From positions 1 to 64,000 of the IMG/VR virus record IMGVR_UViG_3300003872_000001: DNA of 64,000 nt; one strand, given 5' to 3'. This stretch comes from a virus. Each line of letters opens with the position of its first letter. Position 1 is the stretch's first letter. The translations under genes were made by a program, and so were the position numbers. Positions 44,047-53,764 of this stretch are shown one piece after another. Under the pieces are notes generated by a model. That model made no database searches, had not been told where the DNA came from, and worked only from the letters and a program-made list of their open reading frames with translations.

Positions 44047-46656
44047 TTAAACCGTGAGATCATCTTCTGTATCGCCGCTATCATCACCTGTGTCACCATC
44101 ACCACTATCACCGGTATCTGTATTGTCATCATCACTAGCATCACCAGCATCAGTAGTATCATCCGGAATATCACCTTCAGGATCTCCTTCATCTTCTCCG
44201 CCGGTATTGTCCTCATTGGTATCATCTGCTGTGCCATCTCCTTCCTCATCAATTTTATCTAATTTCTTATTTACGTCTTTAACAAATTTACCTGTCTTCT
44301 TAAAGAATGGTATAAGTAGTTCACTAAGAATACTAGTGTAATCTTGATATTCATCTAATAAATCAAATTTAATTTTACCTTCTTCATTCCTGGTCATAAA
44401 CTCAGTTATTTCAGGAAAATAGTTATTATCAACCATCCATTTCTTAATTAATATAGTTTTCATAACTACTTTAATACCATCTATCTTACCGCTCATATCA
44501 CCTATAAGTTCATCTGGCAAAGCGTCACTGCTCATAACTAAATCTAGATAGTCATCTAGTGCACTACTATAGTCCCCGAATAGATCTTTCACATTAGTAT
44601 TATCAGTAACTTCTGGTTTAGGTAAACTAACATTTAAATTATCGATATATTCTTTGGTAAGATAGTCCACAATAATATCTTTTTTATTTTCCAATCCTAA
44701 TTGAGCTATATCTGATTTAAAATTTTTTATTAGTTTGGTGTAGTTACTCTCTATCAAACCTTTTATTTTATTATAAATTCTAGGATCATTATAAATAATC
44801 TTTCTAGTATAAGATTGAACTTGTGGTATCAATATATTTTGTAACTGCATAACACGCTTAGACAGTAATATATTCTTTGCAACTACTGTTGTAGCGAAAT
44901 CTGGATCGTATCCACTTTTAACTAATTCTTGTGTTAAACCAAATGACATAATAATATGTTCTTGTATCATATTATCTAATTCGTCATCTGGGATTACTTT
45001 ACTTGTATTAGTGTCTGTAGTTGTTATATCCATAGCTGGTAGACGTGGGTGTTTAAATTTAAACACAAAACCTACCTTATGTGCCCAATCAACTAGGTCG
45101 TCGATTTTAGTAACTCCTAGAGGCAATTGTGTTTGTCTAGTTTTCATAGCTTCAGAAATTATTTTTTCTTTAGTACCATCTGGATCGATATCATCGTCAT
45201 CCAACTCAGCAGAAACTTCAGTAGTAGTGGTACTATTTTTTATATTCGCCATTAGTTTAGTAAATAGAATAATACTTCTTATACTAAATAGCATAGTTAC
45301 TTTTTCCAGCATGCTTTTACCAGTACCATTATCTCTATAATCAAATGCGAAATATTCTAATAGTTGTTTTGGAATATATAATAATTTAGTTTTCTTACCA
45401 TCTAAAGCACGGAATAACATAGTTTCATATATATCGTCAGCATCACTTAAAGTAGCTAATGATCCATACACTCCAGTTTCTAATCGTTTTTTAAGTTTAT
45501 TTTCAATTAGAGTATTATAAATTTTTTTAATATCTTTTAATTTAGGATCTTTCTTTATAATACCTTTTAAAGCTTTTTGTGTCTTCTTTATAATATCCAA
45601 TTTATTATCAGTACTACCACTATTTAGAGATCCATTTAACACTTCAGTATTAGATAAAGCTTTCTGTGTATTTTTTAGAGGAGCACCATTATCGTCAAGC
45701 ATAATAAAATATCCCAAATGATCAGTATTATCATTAACACTATGCACCGGGATAATAGATTCAGGAGATAATTTAAGTATAAGTGGTTTACCTACATTTT
45801 CTCTAATAGTTTCATCAGAAGTTTTAACTTCAAGATAAGTAGCCTCTTTATATGAAGTTGTTCTAAATAGGCTATCCAGGCCCATTTTATTTTCCAATTT
45901 CTTCATTTTTTCTTTTACACTCATATCGACATTTGCTTCTGTGCTAATATTAAATATATCATCGATTTTACTATTAACTTTACGCTTAAATACTTCATTT
46001 GCTACTAGACATGTATAGTCATCTGTGATGTCCAATACATCATTTTCTAAATATTCTAATTTTATTTCTTCATTACCAAACGTATAAGATTCAGTGGATA
46101 ATTTATCAGACGCACTACCTAATAATCCTTTACTCTTTTCTGATTTTTGAATATATTTAGCCACATCCATATCTTCATGTGATGCATATATATCGCTGTT
46201 TATGATTTCATCTAATGCAGATTCTGGTATGATGGCCTCGGCGTAACAACCTTTAGTAAATAATGCTTCTCTTATAATAGTTGGTAATTTAGCATTTATG
46301 TCATATTCTTTTAACATGAATGTTTCGATTTCATTTAGGATAGTATTATTTATATCTATTGGTATGTTCAATTCTGGCTTAACATATCTTAATTTACTTT
46401 CAAGCATGTCATTAGGTGCCAGTATACTAGAAGTTAATATTTGTATCGATAGCTCAACATCCGGAAATAATTGTGTGATATCTTCATTATTCTTGATTCT
46501 ATCAAGTACACTATTTCCTATATCACTAATATTACTAGCGTTATTACCCATATTGTAACCAGAACTTTTTCCTGGTTGTGTTAATTTACTGAATACAGCT
46601 TCAGCTTCAGCATTTTTCATAATATACTTTGGTATTTTAGCAGTTGGTTTTTTCAT
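44047..46656 (-). CDS. Portal protein with long acidic tail
   Basis: An 869-residue protein. The frame is open from 46686, but GGAG 6 nt before ATG 46656 marks the better start (MKKPTAKIPKYI). The portal call rests on size, helical character, and a segment around residues 560-650 (FKFKHPRLPAMDI, DDELDNMIQEHIIMSFGLTQ, LLSKRVMQLQNILIPQVQSY) that resembles the stem and clip region of large-phage portal proteins. Twelve copies would form the head vertex for DNA entry. The last ~70 residues are almost entirely Asp, Glu, Gly and Thr, an unusual polyacidic tail. It is divergently transcribed from the 46687 gene, and convergent with 42579. Confidence 0.7.
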   Translation of the reverse strand: MKKPTAKIPKYIMKNAEAEAVFSKLTQPGKSSGYNMGNNASNISDIGNSVLDRIKNNEDITQLFPDVELSIQILTSSILAPNDMLESKLRYVKPELNIPIDINNTILNEIETFMLKEYDINAKLPTIIREALFTKGCYAEAIIPESALDEIINSDIYASHEDMDVAKYIQKSEKSKGLLGSASDKLSTESYTFGNEEIKLEYLENDVLDITDDYTCLVANEVFKRKVNSKIDDIFNISTEANVDMSVKEKMKKLENKMGLDSLFRTTSYKEATYLEVKTSDETIRENVGKPLILKLSPESIIPVHSVNDNTDHLGYFIMLDDNGAPLKNTQKALSNTEVLNGSLNSGSTDNKLDIIKKTQKALKGIIKKDPKLKDIKKIYNTLIENKLKKRLETGVYGSLATLSDADDIYETMLFRALDGKKTKLLYIPKQLLEYFAFDYRDNGTGKSMLEKVTMLFSIRSIILFTKLMANIKNSTTTTEVSAELDDDDIDPDGTKEKIISEAMKTRQTQLPLGVTKIDDLVDWAHKVGFVFKFKHPRLPAMDITTTDTNTSKVIPDDELDNMIQEHIIMSFGLTQELVKSGYDPDFATTVVAKNILLSKRVMQLQNILIPQVQSYTRKIIYNDPRIYNKIKGLIESNYTKLIKNFKSDIAQLGLENKKDIIVDYLTKEYIDNLNVSLPKPEVTDNTNVKDLFGDYSSALDDYLDLVMSSDALPDELIGDMSGKIDGIKVVMKTILIKKWMVDNNYFPEITEFMTRNEEGKIKFDLLDEYQDYTSILSELLIPFFKKTGKFVKDVNKKLDKIDEEGDGTADDTNEDNTGGEDEGDPEGDIPDDTTDAGDASDDDNTDTGDSGDGDTGDDSGDTEDDLTV

Positions 46657-46686
46657 TATAGCTCCATTCATTTTAAGGATATTCAT

Positions 46687-49200
46687 ATGTATACATTACA
46701 GCAATACGTAGATGACAATATAGTATTGGCCAAATCTATGGTCATAAAATTAACCGATATAGGTGAGCAAATAAACAATAGTTTAAAAGCTTTATTCAAT
46801 ATAGATATACCCTCAGATAAACATGACTGGAAATATTTTTTAAACCTTTCTGGTCAGCCACATTCTACTAATAGTAGAGATATTAAAATAAACATATTAG
46901 AACTAAATCAGATAAGACCATTTAATATAGACACATTAGATAAATACCCAGACACAAGAGCTTCTCTTACAGGATTTAGTAACTATTATAATGAATTAAT
47001 ATATAAGTATCCTAATGATATAGCATATATAAATGGTTGTATAAACCCTGTTAATATCGATGTAGCTATATCAGCCCCAGAAGGTACTATCTTAACTTAT
47101 GATGATACACTTGTTGAGGAACAAGAATTATCGATAATTAGGAAATTAGAAAAATTCATTATAGATTATCTTGCAAGATGGCATCTTAAAAATTATATGG
47201 TCTGCGATGAACTTTATATGTCATCTATGTTAGCTACCTTATATGGTGCGATACCTAATAAGTTAATGAATATAAGATTAGCCAATGCTAGATCTAATGA
47301 AGCTCATAGCTTCCATGTAGAACATTATTTTAGGTCAAATTTTAATTTATGGGATGATGTGCAAGTATTGAATAAAGAGTCACTCTGGTGGCTTTATAAC
47401 AATCTAGATTACATCATCAAACATGGAGGTAGAGAGAGCACAACTGATCTTATATTAAATAAAATTTTTAATGTAAATAATATTGGCGTCGGCAGGATTA
47501 TGTTAGGTTTCCAAGATGCTACACTTAAGAAATCTCCTACACTAGATGAATCAGTTTATAATAATTCTACTAGCAATATTATTTCTATAAAAGCAAATGA
47601 CAGTTACTTTATGAACAATAACAAAACTAGAAGTATTCAAACTTTTATAGACACACAATTAGCTAGTAAACAAATAACATCTGACTTATTTAAAAATGAT
47701 CCATTTTACACTGATATATTTAAAGAAAAACTAAATGGTAAAAATGATGTATTAGAAAATACAAAAACATTTGATATTAATCCAGTAGTTTTATTAGATA
47801 TATACGGATTAGATCTTTTTGAAACCATTGTTGATACATGGGCACATAAAGCTTATAATGACCAATATTTAGCTTTACAATATTTTACCGACCCTAACAC
47901 TAACGCGAGGTATACTTTATCGCCTAAGCAAGGTTTCTTAGTATTGATTAAAATGATCGCTATGTTATATGGTGACACTAATACGACTATAGATGATTAC
48001 TATTATAATAATGTGATATCACCTTCTTATGATAAGTCTACATTAATAAATAATTTATTTACTACAGAAGATTTATCAGATATAGCAGACGTTATATTAG
48101 CTAATGTTCCTAATACAGTATTTATTTCCACTAACACTAAGTTTACTACTTATATTAATGATATATTAAAACTTTTTGTAACGGTTAAACTCATTGATTC
48201 TAATATAGAAGATTTATCCATTTCTACGGATATAAAAGCAATTGCAAATCGCTTAGCACAACGTGGAGTTATAAGTATATCCAAAGGTAAGACGATAGAT
48301 GAATTACTAATGGCAGAAGGTATAAATATAAGTATGCCTGGGATATACAATCCTAAGTTAACTATTGCTGAACTACTATTAGTCTTTACAGGTATGAATG
48401 TCGACATATATCAAAAGTTTACAGATATTAATGACCACTATATATCAATATTCAATAAGTTAACATCTTATACAACACAGATAAATTATACGTCAGATGG
48501 TGCTAAATCGTTATATTCTGAATATACTACTATGTCTGTTAACCATATCACTAAAGGTGTGATAACAACTGAAGCAGCACATGGCTTCCCGTTGGAACAA
48601 GAAAAAACTATAGTTAAAGGTATGGGTAATAACTTTAAAGATAGGTTAGATGGGTTCATACTAGATAATACAGATAATATATTTGTATATGATGTATGTG
48701 GGATAACCGGCATATGTGAAATATATTCTATGCAAAAGGATATACTGGCAGAAGTAACTCAGCCTAATGTTTATGTGGAAGTACTTAGAAATTGTATACC
48801 GTATTATAGCCCTAGTGTTGATGTTGAGTCTAATACATTTAAAGAAGAAATATCTTATAAATGGATAGATAATACAGAAGGATTACACTATGCTAATTGC
48901 AAAATAGGAGGGTTAGTAATTATTGATCAGCAACAGAAAAATTTAGTAGGCAATGTAACAGAACCTAATGTAATAGGTGAAGTTCTACAAGAATGTATAC
49001 CGTATTATAGTCCAGAGATAGTATCTGCAGCTAACGACTTTAAAGACAGTACCCATGGAAAAATAGTTAATACTAATACTATTAAAAATGTATCTAAAGT
49101 TGTTATAGATCCAGTTATAGCGTATACAGGAGATAATACTACAAATCAACCTACAGGAAATGCTACTGTGCCTAATATAATTGCTCAAATAGATATTTAA
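46687..49200 (+). CDS. Large virion structural protein
   Basis: An 837-residue protein with AAGGAT 8 nt before the ATG. It is mostly helical in the first ~550 residues (HSFHVEHYFRSNFNLWDDVQ, ESLWWLYNNLDYIIKHGG). The carboxy-terminal part has two near-repeats, YVEVLRNCIPYYSPSVDVES and IGEVLQECIPYYSPEIVSAA, each preceded by (T/E)xPNV, and the protein ends with a third VPNIIAQIDI. This suggests repeated small domains. In phiKZ-type genomes a large baseplate or tail protein lies next to the portal gene; by position this may be one. No family was identified. Confidence 0.65.
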   Translation: MYTLQQYVDDNIVLAKSMVIKLTDIGEQINNSLKALFNIDIPSDKHDWKYFLNLSGQPHSTNSRDIKINILELNQIRPFNIDTLDKYPDTRASLTGFSNYYNELIYKYPNDIAYINGCINPVNIDVAISAPEGTILTYDDTLVEEQELSIIRKLEKFIIDYLARWHLKNYMVCDELYMSSMLATLYGAIPNKLMNIRLANARSNEAHSFHVEHYFRSNFNLWDDVQVLNKESLWWLYNNLDYIIKHGGRESTTDLILNKIFNVNNIGVGRIMLGFQDATLKKSPTLDESVYNNSTSNIISIKANDSYFMNNNKTRSIQTFIDTQLASKQITSDLFKNDPFYTDIFKEKLNGKNDVLENTKTFDINPVVLLDIYGLDLFETIVDTWAHKAYNDQYLALQYFTDPNTNARYTLSPKQGFLVLIKMIAMLYGDTNTTIDDYYYNNVISPSYDKSTLINNLFTTEDLSDIADVILANVPNTVFISTNTKFTTYINDILKLFVTVKLIDSNIEDLSISTDIKAIANRLAQRGVISISKGKTIDELLMAEGINISMPGIYNPKLTIAELLLVFTGMNVDIYQKFTDINDHYISIFNKLTSYTTQINYTSDGAKSLYSEYTTMSVNHITKGVITTEAAHGFPLEQEKTIVKGMGNNFKDRLDGFILDNTDNIFVYDVCGITGICEIYSMQKDILAEVTQPNVYVEVLRNCIPYYSPSVDVESNTFKEEISYKWIDNTEGLHYANCKIGGLVIIDQQQKNLVGNVTEPNVIGEVLQECIPYYSPEIVSAANDFKDSTHGKIVNTNTIKNVSKVVIDPVIAYTGDNTTNQPTGNATVPNIIAQIDI

Positions 49201-49203
49201 CAT

Positions 49204-49237
49204 AACTACTATTAGCCACATATGGCTAATAGTAGTT
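49204..49237. terminator. Bidirectional terminator
   Basis: A 14-bp perfect stem AACTACTATTAGCC with its complement around ACATAT, between convergent genes at 49200 and 49236. Confidence 0.8.
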
Positions 49238-49892
49238 AAAGATTACTTCGTATCATCATAGCATGTAACATAGCTTTTACAGTATTAGTAGAAACTACAC
49301 CAGTAGCATAGTTTGCTAGTACTTTTTGACTAACAGAACCTTGGCTTATTAACAATTTAGTCATAGCATCTTTACTGCCTAAATCACCACCACGATCTTT
49401 CATAAGTTCTTGAGCACTCTCTTTAATACCCATACCAACTAATATTTGTAATTCAGGTAAAGTTAATTTGCTAGCTTTACTTTCTCCAGTAACTTGACCA
49501 GTTAATAGATCTATTGTTTTATCATCCTTAGGAATAGATATTTTTTTAGTTAAGATTTGGCTAGCACGTCTTGTTGCTATATTAAGAACTAAATATTTAT
49601 TTGGTGTAATGTAAGGATGTTTTTTAGCAAATCGTAAACGTTGAAATACTGGCTCACCTAACTCCTCTACTATTTTCATACATTTTTTAGTGTCTAATTT
49701 AATATCAGATCCATTAGGTGCAACGACAGATAATTTAATTTTTCTATCTCTTAGATCTCTCATAAAGTTATCAAAATCTTTATTAGACATATTTTTAAAT
49801 ATAAGATCTTTATATAGTTTCTTATTCTTGGTACCAGCTATCTTTTCTATATAAGTAAGTATAGTTTGTTCAGCTTTTTTTCTATCGGCCAT
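49236..49892 (-). CDS. Unknown helical protein
   Basis: A 218-residue, Lys-rich, helical protein with RBS AAGGAATC. Segments such as YIEKIAGTKNKKLYKDLIF and ALQ-type helices show no known domain. The sequence RATKSQILTKKISIPKDDK-like middle region is basic. It is last in a minus-strand gene group running from 53595. A virion or DNA-binding role cannot be told apart here. Confidence 0.65.
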   Translation of the reverse strand: MADRKKAEQTILTYIEKIAGTKNKKLYKDLIFKNMSNKDFDNFMRDLRDRKIKLSVVAPNGSDIKLDTKKCMKIVEELGEPVFQRLRFAKKHPYITPNKYLVLNIATRRASQILTKKISIPKDDKTIDLLTGQVTGESKASKLTLPELQILVGMGIKESAQELMKDRGGDLGSKDAMTKLLISQGSVSQKVLANYATGVVSTNTVKAMLHAMMIRSNL

Positions 49893-49905
49893 TGGGATTC
49901 CTTAT

Positions 49906-49931
49906 ATATGATGTAATATATTACATCATAT
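49906..49931 (-). terminator. Hairpin between minus-strand genes
   Basis: A perfect 11-bp stem ATATGATGTAA with its complement around TATA, between the genes at 49935 and 49236. It has no T run, so it may attenuate rather than terminate. Confidence 0.5.
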
Positions 49932-49934
49932 GAT

Positions 49935-50708
49935 TTAAAACATTATTGGTATACATATATTGGTAGGTGTCTTAATACCTAAGTATTTTACACGATATGT
50001 TTCACGATCAGACTGAGTTATCGTATATGTTGGAATAGGACTAGGTGTAGTGAATACGTCCTTAGGAGTACCAAGATTTAATAAACCAGCTAATTGATTC
50101 TTCTTATCTAAAACACCTACTTCTGGGGAATCTACAATTGTTTTCCATACATTATTACTACCATTACTTGCTAGTCCGTGCATAGTTACAACTTGGTGTT
50201 TATTAGATATGTCCTCTTTAACTGTAGGTAATTTAAATATAGTTTCTAAAGGAAGAACGGCATCACTTGCTTCTTCATTCATAATACTACCACCACCAAC
50301 TCTATAACCCCACACATCATAACTATTACCCTTTAAGTTTTGATCTATATATTCAAGTTCAGGTATGAGTATAATATCCATATACACTTTATCATAATAT
50401 GCACGCATATAGTTATTAGTAACAGATGATGTAAATGATGTTAGAAATATAAATCTGTAATCTTTATTCTTTTTATAATAATTAGTATCAACAATGGTAT
50501 TATTAGCGTCTTTACGACTTAAAACTAAAGGTGAATAAGTACTTGTTTTTACTTCTCTTCTGCTTATTAATGTATCACTAATGCTCATTAACGGTAAGGT
50601 CTCTTTAATAGTGATAACTAAGTTATTTCCTGTTAACGTTTGTTTTTTGCTTTCACTAACAGCTAACTCTACTTTACGTGTCTGAAAGTCTGGTTTTTTA
50701 TATATCAT
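49935..50708 (-). CDS. Putative virion protein
   Basis: A 257-residue beta-rich protein with RBS AAGGAT. It contains Ser/Thr/Asn-rich strands (NYMRAYYDKVYMDIILIPEL, DVWGYRVGGGSIMNEEASDA) and a carboxy-terminal YRVKYLGIKTPTNICIPIMF. No signal peptide and no known family. The composition resembles tail or baseplate proteins. It lies between small genes in a minus-strand group. Confidence 0.62.
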   Translation of the reverse strand: MIYKKPDFQTRKVELAVSESKKQTLTGNNLVITIKETLPLMSISDTLISRREVKTSTYSPLVLSRKDANNTIVDTNYYKKNKDYRFIFLTSFTSSVTNNYMRAYYDKVYMDIILIPELEYIDQNLKGNSYDVWGYRVGGGSIMNEEASDAVLPLETIFKLPTVKEDISNKHQVVTMHGLASNGSNNVWKTIVDSPEVGVLDKKNQLAGLLNLGTPKDVFTTPSPIPTYTITQSDRETYRVKYLGIKTPTNICIPIMF

Positions 50709-50727
50709 CTATTTATCCTTCAATTTT

Positions 50728-51120
50728 TTAAATATCAAGAAAAATGTTATTAGTTATAAAGTATGGTAAAACTATTTCTTTCATAAGAGTAACCCAGTCT
50801 TCAATGTAACCATCATTTGCAATAAACGGCAATACGTTATTTATAATATTACCACTAACACTTCTGTACACTAATAACTCGGTTATAAATAATCTATTTA
50901 TAATTATCCTCTGCACTACTTGGTTCTTATTATAGATTGATTTAATATCAGGATTATTCAAAAACTTTTTACTGTGGTCTTTATTAGTAGTTGCTATATG
51001 GTCAGCTATTAGCTTAACCAAATTAATATCTCCCGATGCTCTGGGTTCATTATATAAATCCATAACATTAACTATTGGTATTGGTTTTTCTTTCTTTTTT
51101 GTAACTTTATTAACACTCAT
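50728..51120 (-). CDS. Small protein of unknown function
   Basis: A 130-residue protein with a basic amino terminus (MSVNKVTKKKEKPIPIVN) and a helical body (ADHIATTNKDHSKKFLNNPD, RLFITELLVYRSVSGNIINN). The start lies inside the end of the preceding gene, overlapping by 11 nt, with AGGAG upstream. No known domain. Confidence 0.65.
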   Translation of the reverse strand: MSVNKVTKKKEKPIPIVNVMDLYNEPRASGDINLVKLIADHIATTNKDHSKKFLNNPDIKSIYNKNQVVQRIIINRLFITELLVYRSVSGNIINNVLPFIANDGYIEDWVTLMKEIVLPYFITNNIFLDI

Positions 51121-51436
51121 AAGTATCTCCTAATTTAGTATTTTCTTTTAGCCAATTGAAATGTCTAATAACTTCAAAATTCTTATGCTTAGCGGCTATC
51201 TCATGCATAATAGTTATTATATTTTTATATTTAGCATCGGTAGCTAATTTATTAACTACTTTAATTTCTGCACTCTGTATTAAAGGTCTAGTAGTTTCGG
51301 TTTGTGTCACACCACTCATGTGAAAACATAGTCTTTCTAAATAGTAAAAGTAAGTCTCTATTAAGGTATCATCCTTAACATTTAAATTGAATTTTAACCA
51401 TTCCGGATCCATTGTACACCAATTCTTAAGCTTCAT
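51110..51436 (-). CDS. Small protein of unknown function
   Basis: A 108-residue protein. The frame extends upstream to 51577, but that part overlaps the dUTPase gene. The ATG at 51436 (MKLKNWCTMDPEWLKF) comes just after the dUTPase stop and gives a compact layout. Helical, with Cys and His scattered (LERLCFHMSG). No known family. Translationally coupled to its neighbours. Confidence 0.62.
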   Translation of the reverse strand: MKLKNWCTMDPEWLKFNLNVKDDTLIETYFYYLERLCFHMSGVTQTETTRPLIQSAEIKVVNKLATDAKYKNIITIMHEIAAKHKNFEVIRHFNWLKENTKLGDTYEC

Positions 51437-51437
51437 T

Positions 51438-52133
51438 CTATTTACCTTGACAATCTTGATCTTGAAAATCTTTATTTGCAATATAATATTTATCATACTC
51501 TGCATATAGCTCGTCAAATGATAAATCATTATTATTAGAAAATATTCTACAAATATGAACATTATCTTCCTCACCATTTATCACTTTCATATAAGTTCCA
51601 TCTTTATAACCGTTATCTTGTCTAAATATATTAAGTACATTCTTAATGACGTATAAAGTGTATAATTCATCTATATCCATATGTATACTATTCATAACTT
51701 TAGCAAAATTAAATATTAATGTTCCTATACTGTATGGTCTAATAAAAGTTACCTCAAGAAGACCTTCTAAGCATTCTACAGTTTCTAAATAATCTAGCGG
51801 ACCAGTTTTCTTTTCAATATGTTCAGATAATAAATCAGAGCACATCTCTTCAGTTATATTTGTACCTGCTATCTCAATACCCCTACTCATAATGAAATGC
51901 CAAATATCAACAACTTCTATTTTAAGATTATCCCAATCTACAGCACCATCTAAATTCTTCCAATGCTTATAAGTATCGCTACTGTCTATGGCCTCAGCTA
52001 TTTCTTGTCTAATATATCTTAACCATGTTATTTTTCTACCATTAGTAGTTCTACCTTCAGGCCAATTTTTACCACATGTTTTAACATTAAGTGCATCTTG
52101 TAATGCAACCATTTCTCCTATTTTAGAATTCAT
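51438..52133 (-). CDS. Dimeric dUTPase (all-alpha NTP pyrophosphatase)
   Basis: A 231-residue protein. It matches the dUTPase_2 family: the segment WLRYIRQEIAEAIDSSDTYKHWK (residues 37-59) carries the first metal-binding glutamates (Glu44, Glu47), then DWDNLKIEVVDIWHF supplies Glu73 and Asp76, and the later FRQDNGYKDGTYMK motif is typical of this family. It hydrolyses dUTP to dUMP, keeping uracil out of phage DNA and feeding dTMP synthesis. RBS AAGGAT precedes the ATG, 1 nt after the RecA-type gene stop. It is part of a minus-strand replication and unknown-gene group. Confidence 0.87.
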   Translation of the reverse strand: MNSKIGEMVALQDALNVKTCGKNWPEGRTTNGRKITWLRYIRQEIAEAIDSSDTYKHWKNLDGAVDWDNLKIEVVDIWHFIMSRGIEIAGTNITEEMCSDLLSEHIEKKTGPLDYLETVECLEGLLEVTFIRPYSIGTLIFNFAKVMNSIHMDIDELYTLYVIKNVLNIFRQDNGYKDGTYMKVINGEEDNVHICRIFSNNNDLSFDELYAEYDKYYIANKDFQDQDCQGK

Positions 52134-52134
52134 C

Positions 52135-53595
52135 TTATTTATCCTTTTTTGTTATATTTAATTTTTTTCGTAGATCTTCTGGGTACCAATAAGGTATATA
52201 CTCACCTTTTCTCATTTTAAGTAAATCTATAGTACTTAAGAAAGGTATAACATTTTTATCATATTGATTAGGTATCCAAAATCCTCTAGTGTTTAATAAT
52301 AAATCCCAATCATAACCCATAGTTTTAAGATCGTCATATAGTTCCTTAGGAGTACATAATAATCCATTTTCACGATATAAAGGTTTAAATACACTTAATT
52401 GTAACATTTCACTAGTAATGTTAATAGCCCTTCTTAGACTACTATCTTCTTCAGTTTTTTTTCTAATTGTTGTCCTGCCTAAGTTAACTTCAGGATATAT
52501 ATCTAAATGATAATGAACTAAGCTACCATCTATACCATATCTATTATTACTTTTAATATAATGGAATTCAGTCAAACTAGGTAATACACCCTCATTTTGG
52601 CTAACTACTAATTCAATAGTAAATCCACTAGCGCCACCTTTATTCCTAAGAGCAGTAAGCTTAACAATATTCAATTCTGTTTCACTAGCATCATCTTTAG
52701 ATCTAGGATATTCTGGTAGTCTAGTAGATTGATTTTTTAATACTCTAGCTGTATGAGCATACCATGCTATGTTAGTTAAGAAGAAAAATTTAGGACCAAC
52801 TCCTTTAATAGCATCATCCTGCTTCAGATATTGTAATTTTTTAGTGGGTTGATTATACATAGCTGGGCCGCTAGCCATATTAATCTTTTCACCAATATGT
52901 GCTGTTGTTAAAAAACATATATTAGCTTTATTCCCTAATGTAGGAATACTACTTAGAAACTTAGTTTTAAATAAACCTTGTTTCATAAACGCAGTATTAG
53001 TTTTACTATCATCTATATCTTTACTCATAAGCGAGCTTGTGGAACCTGGTTCAAATTCAGTAAGACTATCTATTTCAGCAAATGTGGGTATAATCAATTC
53101 TAATGGTTTTTTTGTATACGGGTCTCTGAATGCTGTAAAAATCATTCTAGTATTTTTAGATTTAGCTTTTTCATCTGCATATTTATTAATATCATTCACC
53201 CATTCATCTGCATTCTCTAAAGATTTATCAGTTATATGCCAAAGTGCATTTTCTCCTAAGATTACACTATTCTCATCCATATTAACAAATGGTTTAGCTA
53301 GCATTGATAATCTGTCTAGAGATACATTAACTTCGGTATCATATGTAGTCATAGCAGTTGGTGTGGAATATAATAGTTTATCAGCTGCTGACAACATTAT
53401 ATAGTGTGTTAAAGTGCTTTTAAATGAGTTACCTGTACCAACTACTGCCGACATGCCCCCAATACTTATACCACCATTAACCACGGTCTCCCCGTTTTTA
53501 CCTATAACAAAATTTGCTGTTGGTATATCCATTAGAGCACCTATATTAATAGACACCTTAGGTAATGTCCTTGTTTTAGTATTAAATTTTAACAT
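52135..53595 (-). CDS. RecA/UvsX-type recombinase-like ATPase
   Basis: A 486-residue protein. The Walker A motif GTGNSFKST lies at residues 53-61 in GGMSAVVGTGNSFKSTL, preceded by a short NVNGGISIGG lead as in UvsX-like proteins. A Walker B-type hydrophobic strand ending in a loop follows (NKANICFLTTAHIGEKINMA), with later ALRNKGGASGFTIELVVSQN resembling the L2-to-C-terminal region of RecA-fold ATPases. It is longer than RecA, as in phiKZ-type phages. It likely drives strand exchange or related DNA remodelling; a KaiC/DnaB-like ATPase is the main alternative. RBS AAAGGAAT precedes the ATG. Confidence 0.75.
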   Translation of the reverse strand: MLKFNTKTRTLPKVSINIGALMDIPTANFVIGKNGETVVNGGISIGGMSAVVGTGNSFKSTLTHYIMLSAADKLLYSTPTAMTTYDTEVNVSLDRLSMLAKPFVNMDENSVILGENALWHITDKSLENADEWVNDINKYADEKAKSKNTRMIFTAFRDPYTKKPLELIIPTFAEIDSLTEFEPGSTSSLMSKDIDDSKTNTAFMKQGLFKTKFLSSIPTLGNKANICFLTTAHIGEKINMASGPAMYNQPTKKLQYLKQDDAIKGVGPKFFFLTNIAWYAHTARVLKNQSTRLPEYPRSKDDASETELNIVKLTALRNKGGASGFTIELVVSQNEGVLPSLTEFHYIKSNNRYGIDGSLVHYHLDIYPEVNLGRTTIRKKTEEDSSLRRAINITSEMLQLSVFKPLYRENGLLCTPKELYDDLKTMGYDWDLLLNTRGFWIPNQYDKNVIPFLSTIDLLKMRKGEYIPYWYPEDLRKKLNITKKDK

Positions 53596-53764
53596 TTATA
53601 TTCCTTTAATTTATTTCATCAAGTAATACATGTATAGTATAAATTATTTGTAATTTAACGAAAGCTAATTTATTCTAGTTTAGTATTATATGATAATATT
53701 TAATTTTAATTCTATTTCATTTAACATATGGAGTTAAAAAATAATACACACAAAAGGAAACAAA

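Noticed and set aside
44054-44341. Plus-strand Ser/Pro-rich ORF
   Set aside because: It is the antisense shadow of the Asp/Gly-rich portal tail, with no ribosome binding site.
51438-51577. Upstream extension of the 51110 gene to 51577
   Set aside because: That part overlaps the dUTPase coding region and reads as an Ile/Lys-rich shadow; the ATG at 51436 fits better.
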